DNA of 64,000 nt from Styela clava. Lineage: Eukaryota > Chordata > Ascidiacea > Stolidobranchia > Styelidae. The notes under the pieces are model-generated. The model saw nothing but the letters and a program-made list of their open reading frames with translations. It was not told where the DNA came from and did not search any database. This document shows, piece after piece, positions 1-15,647 of the stretch (positions are counted from its first letter, which is position 1; each line of letters opens with the position of its first letter). The position numbers were made by a program, and so were the translations under genes. The stretch lies in assembly GCF_964204865.1 (NCBI RefSeq), contig NC_135258.1, forward strand, positions 8,857,001-8,921,000, written 5' to 3'.

Positions 1-3000
1 AGATTATTCTCTGATCAAGCATGACTATTTACCAACACACATCGCGTTTATATTTCTTTATTTTATAATATTATTTCATATTATATTCGCCATGGGAAAT
101 CAAGAGAGTAATGCTCAAATATATTGACACGAAAATCGCGCATACGTATTGATACGATAAGGACTTTTTCAATGGTATTATTCATTTTTAGATTGCACTA
201 TAAAAAAAGCAGTTTAATTTTATTGTAATCAAATTTAACAAATCAATTTGCTACTTTTTGTAGTCTTCTGTGAGTCGTTTTATCGCTGCTTGATCGAAAG
301 AATTTAATTTAAGCACTGAAAATCTATATATTTCGCAGTATAAGCGATGTTGATGTTGGTGTCGATGACTGAATTTGAGACAACACTTTAATGTTTTATT
401 CAAATTTTAAACTTTACGATCAAAGCAAGTACAAATAAGACTGTGGTGGAAGATTATCTCGATATTGAAATCAAAATACCTTAATGATTTAACTTCTTCA
501 CGCGATTGCTGACACGGGGGTTCAAGAAATATGATAACTTTGCATACTCAATGCTATGTCAGAGTCAGGTGTCCAGTTCATTTACGGTTTGGTCATGGTA
601 TTGAAAAAGTGCGTAAGACTTTCCGAAAATGCGATCTATATTTGCAGATCGATTCCCAAAAATAACTCGAAGTGGTTGTTTTTGTCGACATAAAAATCAA
701 ACGGATGTCATTTTTGGTATAAATAGCAAATATGGTAAACTAAATCAACTGCAACGATACAAACAATCAAATTTACCTATTTCTTACTAAATGGATTTGC
801 TTTCCCATGACACTCATTTTTTGTCCATTACTGTTTTTATGCGATACCCAAGAATACGTTTTACGCTGTCCACGCTTATTAAATTAATAAAAATAACAGA
901 AATTCTTCGGGGCCATTGCTTGTGATAAGTAGCCAGTTTAAAGACCGGTCATCATACCAGCCTGGATAAAAATCAATGGTGTTTAGGTTGGAAATACCAA
1001 GCTTGGTATTTGATCTATATTATTAAGGAACTTCTTGTTCCGTCCAAGAATAAGAAAATACTGCCATGAAGAAAATACTACTTGTATAGAAAAATAGCAA
1101 CCTTATCACATATCAACGAGAAATATACATAGGAATTTATTGATGTAGTTAGTATTCGCACCTAATTTTAACAACTGTCTCACACACGAATTCAAATTGT
1201 CGTGAATATGAGATAAATTAGTTAGGAGTTCACGCCTTTTTTTACATTACCCCCTGATAGTGATATACAATAGAAATCATTGAATTAATGATGCTGAACA
1301 TTCATTATTATATATAAATTTTACACAGACACAAAATTTACACATGATATTCAGCGTTCTTATAATTTTAAAGCCTATAGCAAAAACTCACAAAAAACTG
1401 TAGATGACAAACTTTTTACGGATTTGAAAAATGCGCGGTATTAGCGAGATTATGTGCAAAATATTATATATAACTTAAATATGTTGATACCACCACGCCG
1501 TCGTTCTGTGGGTCACCTTAATGCTCATATGTCAACATACATATGGCAGAGGCCACGCAAGGTTGCAAGAGGTCACACGATGTGTGGCAATAGCATCAGC
1601 GCAGCGTTTGATTTGATTTTCTGCCCGACTAGAGGTCTTAACAAACGACTTAGGTAATTTTCTTCGCTTTGAAATCTTTTGATCCAGTTTAATGGCAATA
1701 ATAATATTAATAATATCGCCATACCACACGCAGGTTTCCAAGTTTTGTTAAAAACTAATAACTTAAATAACGTTAAGCTTGACCAAACATAAAATAGTTT
1801 GATGTGCTCAAATTGAAACTACAATGTTGGTATAGTAAATAATAAACATTGATTCGTTTTGAGGATGTATGACCTACTATATAAATAAAAATTAAACATG
1901 TTCGTTCTATAGGTTTATATTTAGGCATTAATAATCAATATTTATTCATAAGCTGTATATGAACTCTTCGAAAAAATTACGAATTTTCAACTTAACCCAT
2001 ATCCTGGTTCTCTATTAGGCTGCTGCGATTTAATGATGCGAAACGTGGCCTCATTTAAAAAGGGGTTCCTGAGGGTGTGTTCAACAGTTTAGCATTTAGT
2101 GAGGCAAGTGCGTAGATATCTGGAGGTATTCTTCTGTGTAAAACTAAATGGTTTCGATGTAAATATTATATTTAAATTCTAATTGTAGTTCAAAAAGTTT
2201 GTAATGCAAAAGTAATTTATTCAATATTCGAAGGTTTCATCCCAGGTTTGAAGAAAAACTGATACAAAAAGTCACCTATAGGCAGAGATAATAGGAATCA
2301 TTTTGCACAGTTATATTTTACTCAACGTTTTGGATTTGGGTTGTGATTGGTTGGCCAAATTATTGATGTTATCGTTCAGCAATCAGTTGATTAAAAGTGC
2401 TATAAGTAGCGCATAATTATTTACTTACATAGATAAAACTTCTATTACTAAATATTACTATAACACCGTAAAAGGAATTATGGGCGGAAAATTGTTCTTT
2501 TGCCACATGCTATGCTCGACGTGTACATTAACAATTTTACCTAATTTTCCGCAAAAATTTTAATACAATGCAAGTCTGTATTAGTGTAAATGCATAAATT
2601 ATTTTTGCCGAACGTGATCAACGGAAAAAAACGCGCGCCATTGTGTTTAAATCGTGTATGAAAGTAACATGGATTTAGAGAAGTTACCAGGATAGTGAGA
2701 TTTATATTATTTTAAAAATCAATATTTTTGAGTTTGAATGTATAAAATTAGATATATTGTTTGCATAACTCAAATTTTCGAATTTTGTGGAAAATAAATT
2801 CGATATTGATGAAATAATCGAAAATTTATCTTTGACAGATTATACATGGATTATGTCAAATAAACTACTGGTTCCATTACCATTTTAAACTCTGAACATA
2901 CCTAAATGACACAGTGTTTAAATATTAAGTATAATATTAAATTGTCTGATTGTGACTTATTCGTTACATATAAGAAAAATTATCTAAGATGCATATTATA

Positions 3001-3924
3001 AAATTACCGGAACGATTAGTTACTGTTTTGAGACCAAATTTTAGGCTTTGTTGACCAAACATTAGAAAACTTTAGGAGGCACGATTCATCGCCATTACGT
3101 TAAAGTCGGCTCAATTTTAAACGTCTTTCTAGAGTGGTAGCAGAAGCCTTTGAAATTAGCCAGTTATTCAATTGCGGTAACGTGGATGCCCTAATTAACA
3201 GTTTGTTAGTTTTTTAGTAAAGTGGCCCATTAGCATTGATAAAATACTTCACCAATTATCCTCTTGACGGTATGTGAAATTGAAAATATACTCATGGTAC
3301 GCCTATGCTTTACCGCTCTTCACGCGCACTTCATAATCACCCACACGAGGGGAAGTATATGCAAACTTATTGGTAATTACTAAAAGGCGCGAAATGAGAA
3401 TATTCCAGACTAAAAACATAACTGGATTTTAAGACCGGGTGCTTTGACTGCTGTAGTTTTATCTGACACGCTAATGCTATACCGAATCCAAAATATAGTG
3501 CGTTATTTTGATCATTATGAATTGTAAGAAAAACTTCAAAAACATGTCACTCACCAAGTGGCGACCAAGTCGCACCAAGTTGAAAATTCAAGAATAGGTT
3601 TTCTTTTGTGTCGAACTCACTAACAGGTTGTATCATTTCAGAAAATGTATGTATGTTGTTATTATACGTAAGCTGCTTTAACATTAACGTTAATTTTAGT
3701 AGCGAGACAGACAGACGACGAATTATAATCGCCTACCTTCTGTAATTTAATGGAGGCCGTTGGTTACTCAATCTCTCAAAATGAAATATATTTTTATGTT
3801 TTGTTTTAATTTAAATATACATTGGAATGCAAATCCAAACAATTAATAGTAAAAGATGTTTTTATTTTTTCCCAAGAAAAATATTATATTAAATAGAAAT
3901 TGGGGATATAAAGAAACTTTTAAG
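1..3924. other. Intergenic stretch, no gene recognised
   Basis: AT-rich sequence with frequent stops in all frames. The only open frames are short (under 70 codons), overlap on both strands near 1450-1740 and show no motif. I see no convincing splice-linked exons, RNA gene or element ends. It probably includes the upstream region of the Wnt5-type gene that starts at 3925. Confidence 0.5.
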
Positions 3925-6900
3925 ATGTATCTGAGTCAAAGAACTATCTTATTGTATGTTAGATTTCTCATAGCTTTCACATTCAACGTGGAAGTGAACA
4001 GTCATTGGTGGTAAGTGTAAATTTTTTTCTCTCGATATATGAAACTTTAAAATGATATTGGTATTTCAGAACGAAGAAATTAAATTTTACACCCTCAAGT
4101 ATTTTTGAATTCCTAACATGTTATTAATTGAACACAAAACTTTGACCCTCAGGAGTGGCACGTTGCCAACCAAAATTTTTTAAAACATTTTACTATTTTT
4201 TGATCCAATTTAGGTCAATGTCAAACAAGCCCCTCTCAATCACACTGGATAATCACAAAACAAAATCAATTTGCGAATACGTCGAAGGATTATCACGAAA
4301 TCAGAAAACTTTATGCAGAAGATATTATAATCACATGTCGTTCGTTAGTGAAGGAGCACAAAACGGAATTAATGAATGTCAACATCAGTTCGATGGTCAT
4401 AGATGGAATTGCTCTACTGTTAAAGACAGTTCTGTGTTTGGGAAAGTTTTAAAGATAGGTAGGTTGTTGATGTTAGATTCAATAGCTGCAATGTTGAGTA
4501 CGCTCAAGCACGTGATCGATTTCTCACAATTACAGAAGTTATTATAATAATAATATATTACAAACTTTGATAAAAAGTTAAAAATGTCAATTTTCACACA
4601 TGACACTTAACAATGAAGATTTTTAGTTTTGTACAAAACTTGCGTGCTACCTTTGCAAAAATGATTATACATTATTTTTATACACCTGTTCACAGAAAAC
4701 TTGGGAAAAGTCTTTTGACCATGTCTTGTTGTTACATTTGATATGTTTGTAAATGTCAAAAATGGGTCGCTATGTAATTTGATATCCTTACTGTGACAAA
4801 AATTCAATCACCCTCGTCAAACGCAGGTGCAAGAAGGAATGCGGGTACCATCTGGTTCTTTTCCGTTTCAATCCCAAATGCTTGTATTATCCTTGGATAT
4901 AACCGGAATGGAAGTAGTTTTTATTTCCAAAATACCATTTTAGTACGATAAAATGCTTAAAACGATACAAAATCACAAAAAAATTTCCTGTATTCAAAAA
5001 ATATTTTTCAAATTCTATTTTTATTTATACAATATGAGTACATCCTATTTGTCATATAAAAACTATAGTTTTCAGCATAAACACGTTCAATGTTATCAAA
5101 GAACTCAAAATATTGCTTTTTGTTACATAAAATTTCATGTCACAAACATCCTATTTTTCCATGTATATATAATTATTCAGTTTTACTACTCGGATTTCAA
5201 TATATTATTATATAAACTCAAGCGCGCTTTTATTCTATGAACTTATTTATACTTGACTGAAGTTCAGGCGTTCAATACTATTATGATAAAGCAAAACAGT
5301 TTTACAATAGCGTGAAGGCATTTGGACGCGGTATTTTGTTGTCAACTGCCGTAAAATGTTATGCGAGTATTTGTTGAAGTTTTCAAATTATGCATAACAT
5401 TCTGCATAAAGCAATTCATCCGTGTACAGTTGTATTTCAAACCACTTACATTTACGTTTATGAAATTACATCATTTTTAAATTTGGATCCGTTCATTCAT
5501 AAAGCAAACTTGAATGTTTCGATTTCTTTTGATATCATCTATGGGAATAAGATTTCACGCGTAGTCCAAGTCTTTGATTAAAAGGGAAATACTGTGTCGT
5601 TTTTCACAACCAATTCATTTGTTTTACACAAAGTAGAATGTAAAAAGCGTGGATTTAACGCTTTACTGACAAAATTTGACGCTGATAATATGTACTCTGC
5701 GAACCCCAATCATATACAAACTTTATAAAAATATATAAAAATTAACAAAAGTCATTTTCTACTTTCTTTTTAGGGAGTAAAGAAACTGCTTTTACATATG
5801 CCGTTGCAGCAGCTGGAGTAGTTTACTCAGTAGCAAAGGGTTGCAAAAGTGATACATTGGGCACATGTGGGTGCAGTCGGAAACAACGACCAATGGGATT
5901 AGCAAAGGAGTGGGTAAGCGTTTGTTGGTTCTAGTATATTTACAGCGTAGTACTACAAAAATTTCCAAACATAAACAAATTATCAATTCTTATCTTATCC
6001 TGTGAAGCATCGTGGTTTCACTAATGACACTGTTTAAAAATTGGTTTGAGAATCTGTGATTAACCAATCAGTTTGATATCTTGGTGGGGTTTAAGTTTGA
6101 AATTCCAGGTTCAAATCCTAGTTTGTGTCGCCTGCTGTGTAACACAACTTGCAAGTAACCTAATTAATCAGGATCCCAAAGTTTCAAGCTTTTTCGGACT
6201 CTGAATCTCGATGGTTGACGATCTAGCAGTTTGATTAATTCTTCCTACTTTGTGTAGAGATGGGGAGGCTGTGGAGATGATACCGATTATGCTTATGGAT
6301 TTGCAAGAGAATTCATTGATGCGAGAGAACGAGACAATCTCTCTCCTAGAGGAAGAAAGGAGAGAGCAAGAAAAATTATGAACATGCACAACAACGAAGC
6401 TGGAAGAATGGTGGGTAGGAATTTTGATCGCCTTTCATGACTTCTAGTACAAGACAAGCTTAAACAAATAGCTTAACCTTAGGCCATTGTACTCAGTTAT
6501 GGAAGTGGGTGAACTGAAAAAACAGCCCCATTCGTCAGACGTCAAAATAATTTCTTCAAAAACGACCATGCAAGTGTAAGAAACTGCGTCATCGAGATAG
6601 ACCGTCGTAAAAGGGACTAGAAATTTTCAGTTTTTAGTAGACTACACGTAAACATCTAGCTTGACTAATAATGTTCATGCGATTACGATTTGAAGCCGAT
6701 ATATTCATTATGCATATATAATAACTTCAATGAGCGGTCAATAATGAAATACAATAAAAAAAATTCCACTTTGGAAGAAAAACAGCACGACCTGGAAACA
6801 AAACTTTTTAGGTTCACAATCAAATAAATAGATTTCTATTTTACCCAAAGCAAAGAATTTCAAGTACTTGTCGGTGTCGAGTCACGTCTACTTGAAACAC

Positions 6901-8070
6901 TCAAAGCTTGACAATCAATTTCGTTTATTGTAAAAATATTGATACATTCAGTCGTATAAAGAAATCGTTCGGTCATGTGATTACTAGATGACATGTATTT
7001 CCGTTTCTCATGAGCTTCGAATCTTTTGCGTGACTATCATCGGTAAATTAGTCTATACTAGATAGACTCGAAAGCGAACAAATACAAGAATGGAGTGTGT
7101 TATTTGACTGTCTATGGCGAAATGTTTTTAAGACAATGTTTACATCTCCGTCAAATGTCAAACAGTTGTCTTAGTCTGATGTGTAAATTGTATTCTATTC
7201 TTAAACGTTAAACAAGAACAGTTATATACAACAATATACATACAAATGAATCGCTCAAAATTAGGAATTCATTTTTGATAACACTGACCAAAGTTTTTGA
7301 CCTGCCTTTGGGACGTACTTCAAAAATATAGTCTATTTCTAAGTACTCACAAGCAGATAAAATAGAAGCGTAGCAAAGAAGTTACCCACCCATCTTAGTA
7401 GTGTTACTGAGAAGTGTGCTATTTTGCATTTCCTTTACAATTGCTTTTATGCAATGATGACAAATTGATAACAGTCATATCTTTCATTGTTTGGTGTATA
7501 ACGCTCTCTAATTGCATTGACATGCATATTGTATATATATTTTGAGCATTCCCTATTTAAAAATGAACTTTTAAATTTCCTAGTTTATATTCAATTCGTT
7601 TACTTTTACAGGCTGCAGTTCGTGCTACTCGTCCAGCATGTAAGTGTCATGGCGTATCTGGTTCCTGTAGTTTGAAAAGTTGCTGGTACCAGGTTCCCGA
7701 CTTCAGAGTCATTGGCGATATGTTGAAAGTAGAACATAAAAGAGCCATTGAAATGAGAATGAATAAAAGGGGACTTATTCGACCCCGTAAAAGGCCACGA
7801 GAGGCGCCATTTATCACTGACTTGATATTTATAGAGTCCTCTCCGGATTACTGCAGACGTAATACTCGTACTGGTGTTCTCGGCACTAGAGGTCGGGAAT
7901 GTAAACTAAACTCTCGTGGTATGGACGGTTGTGGATTACTATGTTGTGGTCGAGGATATAGAACAAAAATGATTGAAGTTACCGAAAGATGTAATTGTAA
8001 ATTTGAATGGTGTTGCGAAGTCCGATGCCAGAAATGTAAAAGAAAAATTGTCCAATATACATGTAAATAA
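3925..8070 (+). CDS. WNT5: Wnt5-type secreted signalling glycoprotein, five exons
   Basis: Exons read as 3925-4010, 4214-4458, 5774-5913, 6258-6410 and 7612-8070. All have GT-AG introns, phases join cleanly, and the total is 360 codons plus stop, a normal Wnt length. Residues 1 to about 24 form a hydrophobic signal peptide. Exon 1 ends inside the HWW tryptophan pair. Exon 2 carries the [14 protein letters not shown] and RWNCST blocks, the latter an N-glycosylation sequon. Exon 3 has the [14 protein letters not shown] block. Exon 4 has WGGCGDD and HNNEAGRM. Exon 5 has [10 protein letters not shown] at residues 218-227 with Ser226, the residue that Porcupine palmitoleoylates in the family, and ends in the cysteine-rich CNCKFEWCC...CK tail. 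The [22 protein letters not shown] and SPDYC...GMDGC blocks resemble Wnt5 most closely; subfamily assignment is by eye. In the family it is a secreted ligand for Frizzled/Ror receptors, mostly non-canonical. AATAAA-type signals lie near 8226 and 8386. Confidence 0.93.
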
Positions 8071-11000
8071 AGGCTGGAACCAACAAGTGTTCATATCATA
8101 CGGAGAAATGGAATAATATCACGCTTCGAATCAATACAAAATTTTCTATGATTTTCCATGGCGACCATAAATAGTGGAACGAATGAAACTGAACTGAAAT
8201 ATGGATTAAGGATTCAATATTTCTAAATAAAGGTAAATAACATTTATAAATGTGTATTTATAGTAGTTATGAGTAATATACATGTATTCCAATATACATA
8301 TATGGTAATACCCTAAACTAGTATGACGTATTTGGAATATTGACAATATATTTATCTAAATAAACAGACATCTATTTGCTAATTAATAAAGTTTGAGACG
8401 CTAATAAGGAGATAACTATGACCATATATTTTTCAGAATTAATTAAATATATTAACAAAAAAATATTGTACATTTCAGTTTGGCCGAAGCAAGAAAAATA
8501 AAAGAAATAACATATGATGAAAAAGAACGTTGAATTTATCTATTTTGAAATGAACAAAATAATTATATATCGAAACTTTTAAAATAATTAACCTAAAAAT
8601 GGAGAATATTGCTAAATATGGCTTAGAGATGTAACTGGTATATGATAACTTTTATGTTCCAAGTATAATTTTCCTCTATTATATATAAAGCTCGTCTTGA
8701 GTGACATTTTCCGTTGTTTTTTGTTATCATGCGACTCATTTTCCAGGTGTATCTTTCATTCGTTTGTTTTTCTTTATTTTTGATTATCGTGATTTTTGTA
8801 GTATTATTTATTTATTTTTTTGTAAATTATTTTCAAACACTGTGAATAAATGCTGTAATGACCTCTTTCGTTAAAATGTTTCTATTGAGTTGTTTTTATC
8901 GTAGTATACCTCGAATATCACAAGAACGGCGGTTTAGAAAAAGCAAGTATATTTTAACGAAAAATTAGGTGAACATTAATGCTTACAATCGAGTCAATTG
9001 TATATAAAAAGTCAAATCACTGAAAGAAAAATAATGATAATTGTAAAGCTGAGAGGTAGAAGATAGCGTCCTTTTACCATCGCTTGTCCATTTTCCAGTG
9101 AAACTAATCATTAAAATTTATATTTTTCACCTTTTTATGCCATATATGCATATATGACATTAAAAAAACGTTTATTTTTCAATATGTGGTTATTTAAAAA
9201 TCAGAATACTAATATCACACATAATGATCAATAGACTTTGGTTAAAAACAAATTCCAGACTTCAAATTTGTACATTGTGGCCTATTGACGCGTACGACTT
9301 CAGCGAAATGGGTGCCGACATGTCTCCCATTTTTGGTTTCGTTCATACCGGCAACCCAACCTTGTTAATTAAATTCAGTTCATGTTATTTTAACCCATCA
9401 ACACCCAGTTCAAGTGGCTCCAGGATGTCAATAATTTTTTTGAACGAGGTTAAATCCTAAGGTTGGGACATATCTAGATCAAGTATGGCCTTTCTCTTAA
9501 GCCTTGTATTTAAACCCAATGCTTGGCGGTAAAGAAATAATTATCTATTCGAAAATTATTTGGTGAAATTACTCGACTCTATCAATGAGTATAGTATGTT
9601 AAGTATTTCATATGAATATATAATATTTTTGAAATTCTTTTTGAGAAAAACGTGTCTGTTGAACTTTTTTCTTATAATATCTCATTCTTCATAAAACGTA
9701 ATTTAAGATTATATTATTCGTATATTCAAATTAAACTCATTTAATTTTCATTCCCAGACTTTCTGAGTGAAGAGAAGATTTTTATTTACCTAAGTAATTT
9801 ACTTCATTTTAAAGACAAACTTTTAACCTTATGAACTCCCACACACACATATTTTGAAAACATAAAATAGAATTTTGTGGAGGTTTAAATCCAATATGAC
9901 CCAAGTTCATGTTCAGTTCACAGTATTTTACGTTTGTATGATGGCATGTATTTTTCGTCTCGGAATTGGTAGCAGAATCAATACCAAAGTATTGCGAGAT
10001 TGATATAAATTGCTACTTTTGACGAAAAAATTCCCAATCCGACCTATTCAACTTTTGCAATAGTATAACTCACGACTTTTATTGTCAAAGCCACCTACGA
10101 CCGTACTATTAGGTGTTGTCATAGCGATACGTGGTACACATTGCGTGCTCACGGTGAGGACCAGGACACACAGGGTATGATTACAAAACACATTCGTAAT
10201 GGCAGAACACATTTGCAATGACAAAATCGTATTTGAACAGCGGTGTATAATTAATTAGTAATAGTAAGATTTTCGAGTGAAAATTAAGAATACTGATTTT
10301 TAATTTAATTAACATTTTAGGTTTGGTTGAATAAATAGACACAATAGTTTGTCAATTTGAGTGCAAGAATATAGACTGGAAAACAAGTTCATTGGTAACT
10401 ACGTGAAAATTTTTCCCACAATAAAATATTAGGACATTTATAGTTTCTTTTTTATTTCTTCGTATTATATGAAATTAGTGATGATTACTCTCATCGAAAC
10501 GCGATGAAATTACAACTTCAACCAAACTGCTTTTTAAAAATTAAACTGGTAGCCTGACCCATCTCAATTAAATTTTTTCTTCGTCGTCGGTCATACGGTG
10601 TCCACTCTGACTCATCTATAACGGGCAGTGTAGAAATGATCAGTCCAGTACTACATTTATCGCATGTTTATGATGATCTACGCAGGTGAAGAATTGGTAC
10701 GGGGAAGTTAAAAATCAATTTGCTATGTTTTGGGTATAAACATGCACCCAGCCACCTCTTACTTTTGACTCGGCTTTTTGATGGAGTTAACTCACCATTT
10801 TGCAAGCAAGGTCCTAAGATTTTACAAGTCTACGGAAACAATTAACAACCGTCGCACATGCTTGTTTTGTATCGTAGGGAAGGGAAAATATCGTGTACGG
10901 CGCCACACGGTGTTTTCGAAAATAGCCTCCATGCTATCTATCATACGCGACCGAAGCTTTAATTACTTTAATTTGACATGTTCAAATTTTAATTTTCAAT

Positions 11001-14000
11001 AAATTACGGTAATATTTTTACCGGAATCGACCATACGTATTTTCTTCAAAACAGAGTTTCTTGCACGCTATACTTCTATGTTCTTTTTTCAGTGCGTCAT
11101 GGGGAGATTTTTTATTGAATTTACAAAGCTATTAAATGATGATATAGTATCACAAAATATTTTTAGTGTCGCGTTAAAGCTGATGTAAAACTAGTCGCCC
11201 GTGATGTTATATATCGACAACTGCGTCATTGGAAACTGTATCGTGGAAAAATAATCGATGCTAAGTGCTTTTCATGTATATGTTTTTTGTGGAAACTTCT
11301 ATTCGACAAGTCAATATGATATGCACAAAGCATTGTACGTTTCATTCATTTTGCGAGATACACGTGCCAGTTTTCTTAAAGATTCAAAAATAAAAATAGA
11401 AACGAAATTTAACTATCCAAAGCTATTGGAAATATTATTTATGTATCATTAGACAATGAATAACAAAAAATTTATGTATGAATAATATCGTCTTATATTA
11501 ATGTATTTGAAAATTTCAAAGCATTGTTTCCGCACTCAATTTTGCTCCAAATAGACTCTGAAAATGGATAAAGTTACCCGAACAAAAAGTAAAAGAAATC
11601 TTTTCAAATGAAAATCTCCTATTTTTTATTTTACCGACAAAATCTGCTTCAAAATTGCAATTTATGCTTTGTTTGTTGAGTGCGTTTTACATGTATTCAC
11701 ACTGTATAGACCCGATGATGTATATATAATTACCTTCCCAAAAGCACCCAAAGCGTTTCTTTGTTGTTTAGTACAACTGCATTGAATGCCTCAATATCGA
11801 CCGGAAGCAATGATCACACACACAACGGATTATTTTGATTTATTTTTGGTTTTAAACTTTTTTGCTTCGAAATATATTGGTAAAAAAATCAAAACAACAT
11901 TTACAAGTCAAAAAGAATTAACCCATACATTATTCAATATTATTTTACACTTTTTATATTAGTTTTTTAAACAACAACTACTTTTATTGTTTGCTTTTAA
12001 ATGAAGGGTGACCAGGTTATGGCGACTTTACTTCCGCGATTAGACAGCTCAGTGTCAAGTGATGCAAATGTTTCTGGTGATCATTATTAGATTGTTTAAA
12101 TAACTAATCCTAACTAATACCCCCAAGAAGTTAAGTGTAAAAGTGTGGTTTGTGCCAAGATTTCTTCGGTCTATTTGCGGCAAATGAGGGCATGCTATTG
12201 CAAAATTTAACTAAACATATACTTGAGCCAATCGCTATTTCACGAAAATTCATAAGTCTCAAAGATATAATATAATTGAGCGTGTAACGCACGCCCTATT
12301 CGCTATAAGTAATTGATTGGTTATTAATTTTTTCAAACTTTAGTAAGACTGAAAACACAGTATCATATTCACGTTTTAGTAGATATGAACTTGCGGAATC
12401 GACCTTGAAAGATCAGTTTATTGCTGGATATTAACTGAAAAACCTGCGGCAAAAAGGCAAGATCACAGATTCAATTTATTCAAAAGATGTTCTCAACTGT
12501 TTCACATTATACAACAAGAAAAAATAATACATCAGAACAAACTTTCACCACAACTGTGGGTATGCGAAATGCTTCAACAACACTCAGTTGTAGTATTTGT
12601 TCTTTTTTAGGCTTATGTGGATATCCACAATCTTCTAAAATGCTGGGCATATATATGGTATACATATTAAACCTGTTCAGTATTTGTTAGTTGGGTGATC
12701 TAGTAGAGCAATGTGTTGCATTTATATGACTTTATGCGCGCAAAGGGGGACATTCAATGAAAAAGCAGAGACGAAAACCTTCAACTGGATCTTGATTTGC
12801 TGACTGCACCATCAGAATAGGTTTTTTGTAGAACTTTTCCCAATTTATTTAGTGACTGTGTGTGTGTGTGCTGTACTTATACTACAAGTGGTGTTTAGAA
12901 AAGAGAGATTAAATTTAACAACTGCTATCACAGTTATAAGTAGTTATTGTGAGTGAAGACTATGCATTGTGCCTTGACTGCATATTTAGTAAGATACATC
13001 GGGCGACAGAGTGTTGTTGTAACTCTTCGATTTTTCGATCATATAGAAGTTCCCTTAATGAGTACAGCTGGACTGCTACGCATACGCGTCATCTTTACTT
13101 CAGTGACATCTAGCGGCCAGTTGATTTTGATTTCTAGACCCATTTTGATGTGTAATGTCTGTATCGTACAAGTCCTATTCATTTTTCTCGTGAAAATATC
13201 ATATATAAAAACTTTTAGGAGTCCAAAAAGGAGATGCCACAAAGTATAAATTGGAAAACCTTACCGATTTTATTAGATTATGAACATGGATTGAAACAAC
13301 TTCATTCGAGTTCTTCCGTTCAACCCACTATATCATTTCAGAATCTTGTAAAACGGGCCGCATCTTTATTTAAGATACCCTAGTAGTTTCAGACAGGTAA
13401 AAAAAAATGTTTCCATTTTTATTGATTTTACGGTGTGTTAGGGGTACTTGCAGACATGGTGATTTAAAACGCATAGATTTCTAAAGAAAAATGCTATTCA
13501 AATTTATTGTCACACCAACTTTAAACAAATTCAGTGAGAAACATGTTTTTATAACATTGTAAACTTGGCAACAGGATTTTGCTAGCTAGTTTCGCTTATA
13601 TGACAGTGGCACTCAGATTCCACAGTTTGCACACGCCTGGTCTAACGTATAAAAAAACAATAACGAGTTCGCTGACTATCACGGCATTCCAAGAACACCC
13701 AACACTAGATTTAAACGACCAATCGAAAACATGCTAACATAATTTTGTTAATTTACCAATTAAGCATTTTGAAAAAGAGGTAAAAAAAAATTGAAGACAT
13801 CTCTGAAATGCTAGTAAACAATACTTAACATTGAAATTACACGGGAATGGAAATGAGCTAAGTTTTACTCAACTAGGCCTTTTTTTCCCTGAACGTGTCT
13901 GTATATTCCTAACTAAAACCGTTGATGACAAGTAAATCAGTGAAAGTATGTACACTGTCATTGGTAAATAAAAATGCATAATCAAAACATATTTTTTCTT

Positions 14001-15647
14001 AATCTTGAATTTTTGAAGTCTTTCTGACAACGCAATTCGATACTCATTTAAAAATGTTAATTCACGTGAAGATGGGAACCGGTCCTTACGTTTTAAATGC
14101 GTGCAAATTGTTAGTTAAGAATGCTGCAAACTGCAACATACCAATGACATACATACTACTTTATGACGCGAGGAACTTACGGCTGGATTAGTTACGTGAT
14201 GAAAATAAAGCGGAATATTTACATACTGGTGATTGCTTTGCTGTTTTCGTTTTGTCGACTGAAACTTGAATGCCCTTACGCATTTGCGGTAAGGAGAAAA
14301 GGTCTGGAGTATAGAGTACGATATATATTCGCTTTAGCTGAGATGAGCTCTCCATTTTAGGTAATATTGCTTTCGCAATTCCCTTTTTGAGTTATTTTGT
14401 TTTATATTTCGTCCAACTATTTGTACAACTCAGTGAAATACATTATACAACCTTTATATAAAGGTGACATAAAGGGTATCATATTACAACATTTGTACCA
14501 ATAATAGAAACAAGCATCTACGTATCAGTTAATTTCACTTTGGTATTTTAGCTCTATGAAAGCCAAAAGAGTAAATTGATCAAACTATTTGATTTTTGCC
14601 GCCCACGAGAACGTTTCGGGATCACGACTCACGAGCTGGGCGATTCATTATCGTGATATGGTCCGGTAAACATTTAGTGGATTTTAAAACACTTTGTATC
14701 CAAGCTTTTGTTTGATTAAGTACGATGTTTCCATCCTCTACAAATCACCCGGGTGTGACGGCAATAATACCCATGAATTCAATGCGAACCTGCTTGCAGT
14801 CACGTAGAAAAATCGGAGACAAATAGTATATACCCCTTTTATTTGTTACAGAGTCATAAACATGAGTACCGTTCGTTTGGTCAGTGGTGCTTGTTGACAA
14901 TGTGCGCGTAACAAAAGTAAACAATTTTTCTCAGTAAACATGATTGCACTCGAATGTATATGTAATGTGCGGGCAGGTTATGTATGAGTATTGGATTCAG
15001 TTTATATTAATTGAGGTGCTGAAAGAGATATTACTTCAAGCAACTAATCGATTTCTCCTAGTAGTAGTATATTCAGTACTATATGTGTTAAGTTAATTTG
15101 AAATTTAAGAGTAATACAAATTTCATATGTAATATAAATTTCAAAGCAATATCACTAAATAGTCAGAGGAATAAAATTCGAATTCTTATTTTCAAGTCAA
15201 AAATCGCCGAGACATACATTCCATGTACATTACTAGAGGTGTATATCCTCGTAAGGGACGGGACAAGTGTTGATGGAAAACTACTTGTGCACATAAATGC
15301 CCTGAGGGAAATATGCTTCTATCCTTTATCTCGATGCCTCACGTGACTATTGATGACATTATCTGTACGTGATCAAGTGTGAATCATTTGGTCACACGTT
15401 TAACTTAAAAACAAGTCGCTAATATAAGTTTTGTATAACACAGGATACACACAGAGCACGAATATATAAAGCACAAACAATGCTTGCATTGCATTTATTT
15501 TTATAAATTTCATCGTTTCGCTAACATCTGTTTTAGTCTATATATCGTCGACGAAAGATACTTGTTTACAAGCATATAGGTTTTTTTATTAGGTGAAAAG
15601 TGAATTTTTTATAACACTTCACAGAAAGTATATTCTAAAATTCAATC
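8071..15647. other. Long gene-poor stretch
   Basis: After the Wnt5 3' UTR, including polyadenylation-like AATAAA at about 8226 and 8386, I see no recognisable gene for about 7 kb. Open frames at 9224, 10778, 11258, 12487, 12953, 14163 and 15098 are under 100 codons, have no family motif and no plausible splice partners. A short TG run lies near 12858. The last few hundred bases presumably hold the promoter of the alpha-arrestin gene. Confidence 0.45.

Noticed and set aside
4155-4213. Earlier start of Wnt5 exon 2 at an in-frame ATG near 4155 or the acceptor after CCCTCAG
   Set aside because: The acceptor at 4213 joins exon 1 to give W-S as in the other Wnt loci and gives exon 2 the same 245-nt length as the 37007 gene.
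6040-6170. GGTTCAAATCC near 6110 as a tRNA-derived SINE in a Wnt5 intron
   Set aside because: Only a B-box-like string is present; no A-box at proper distance, no tail or target duplication could be seen.
12953-13249. 98-codon frame with hydrophobic stretches
   Set aside because: Overlapped by a minus-strand frame of similar size, no homology recognised, low-complexity AT-rich context.
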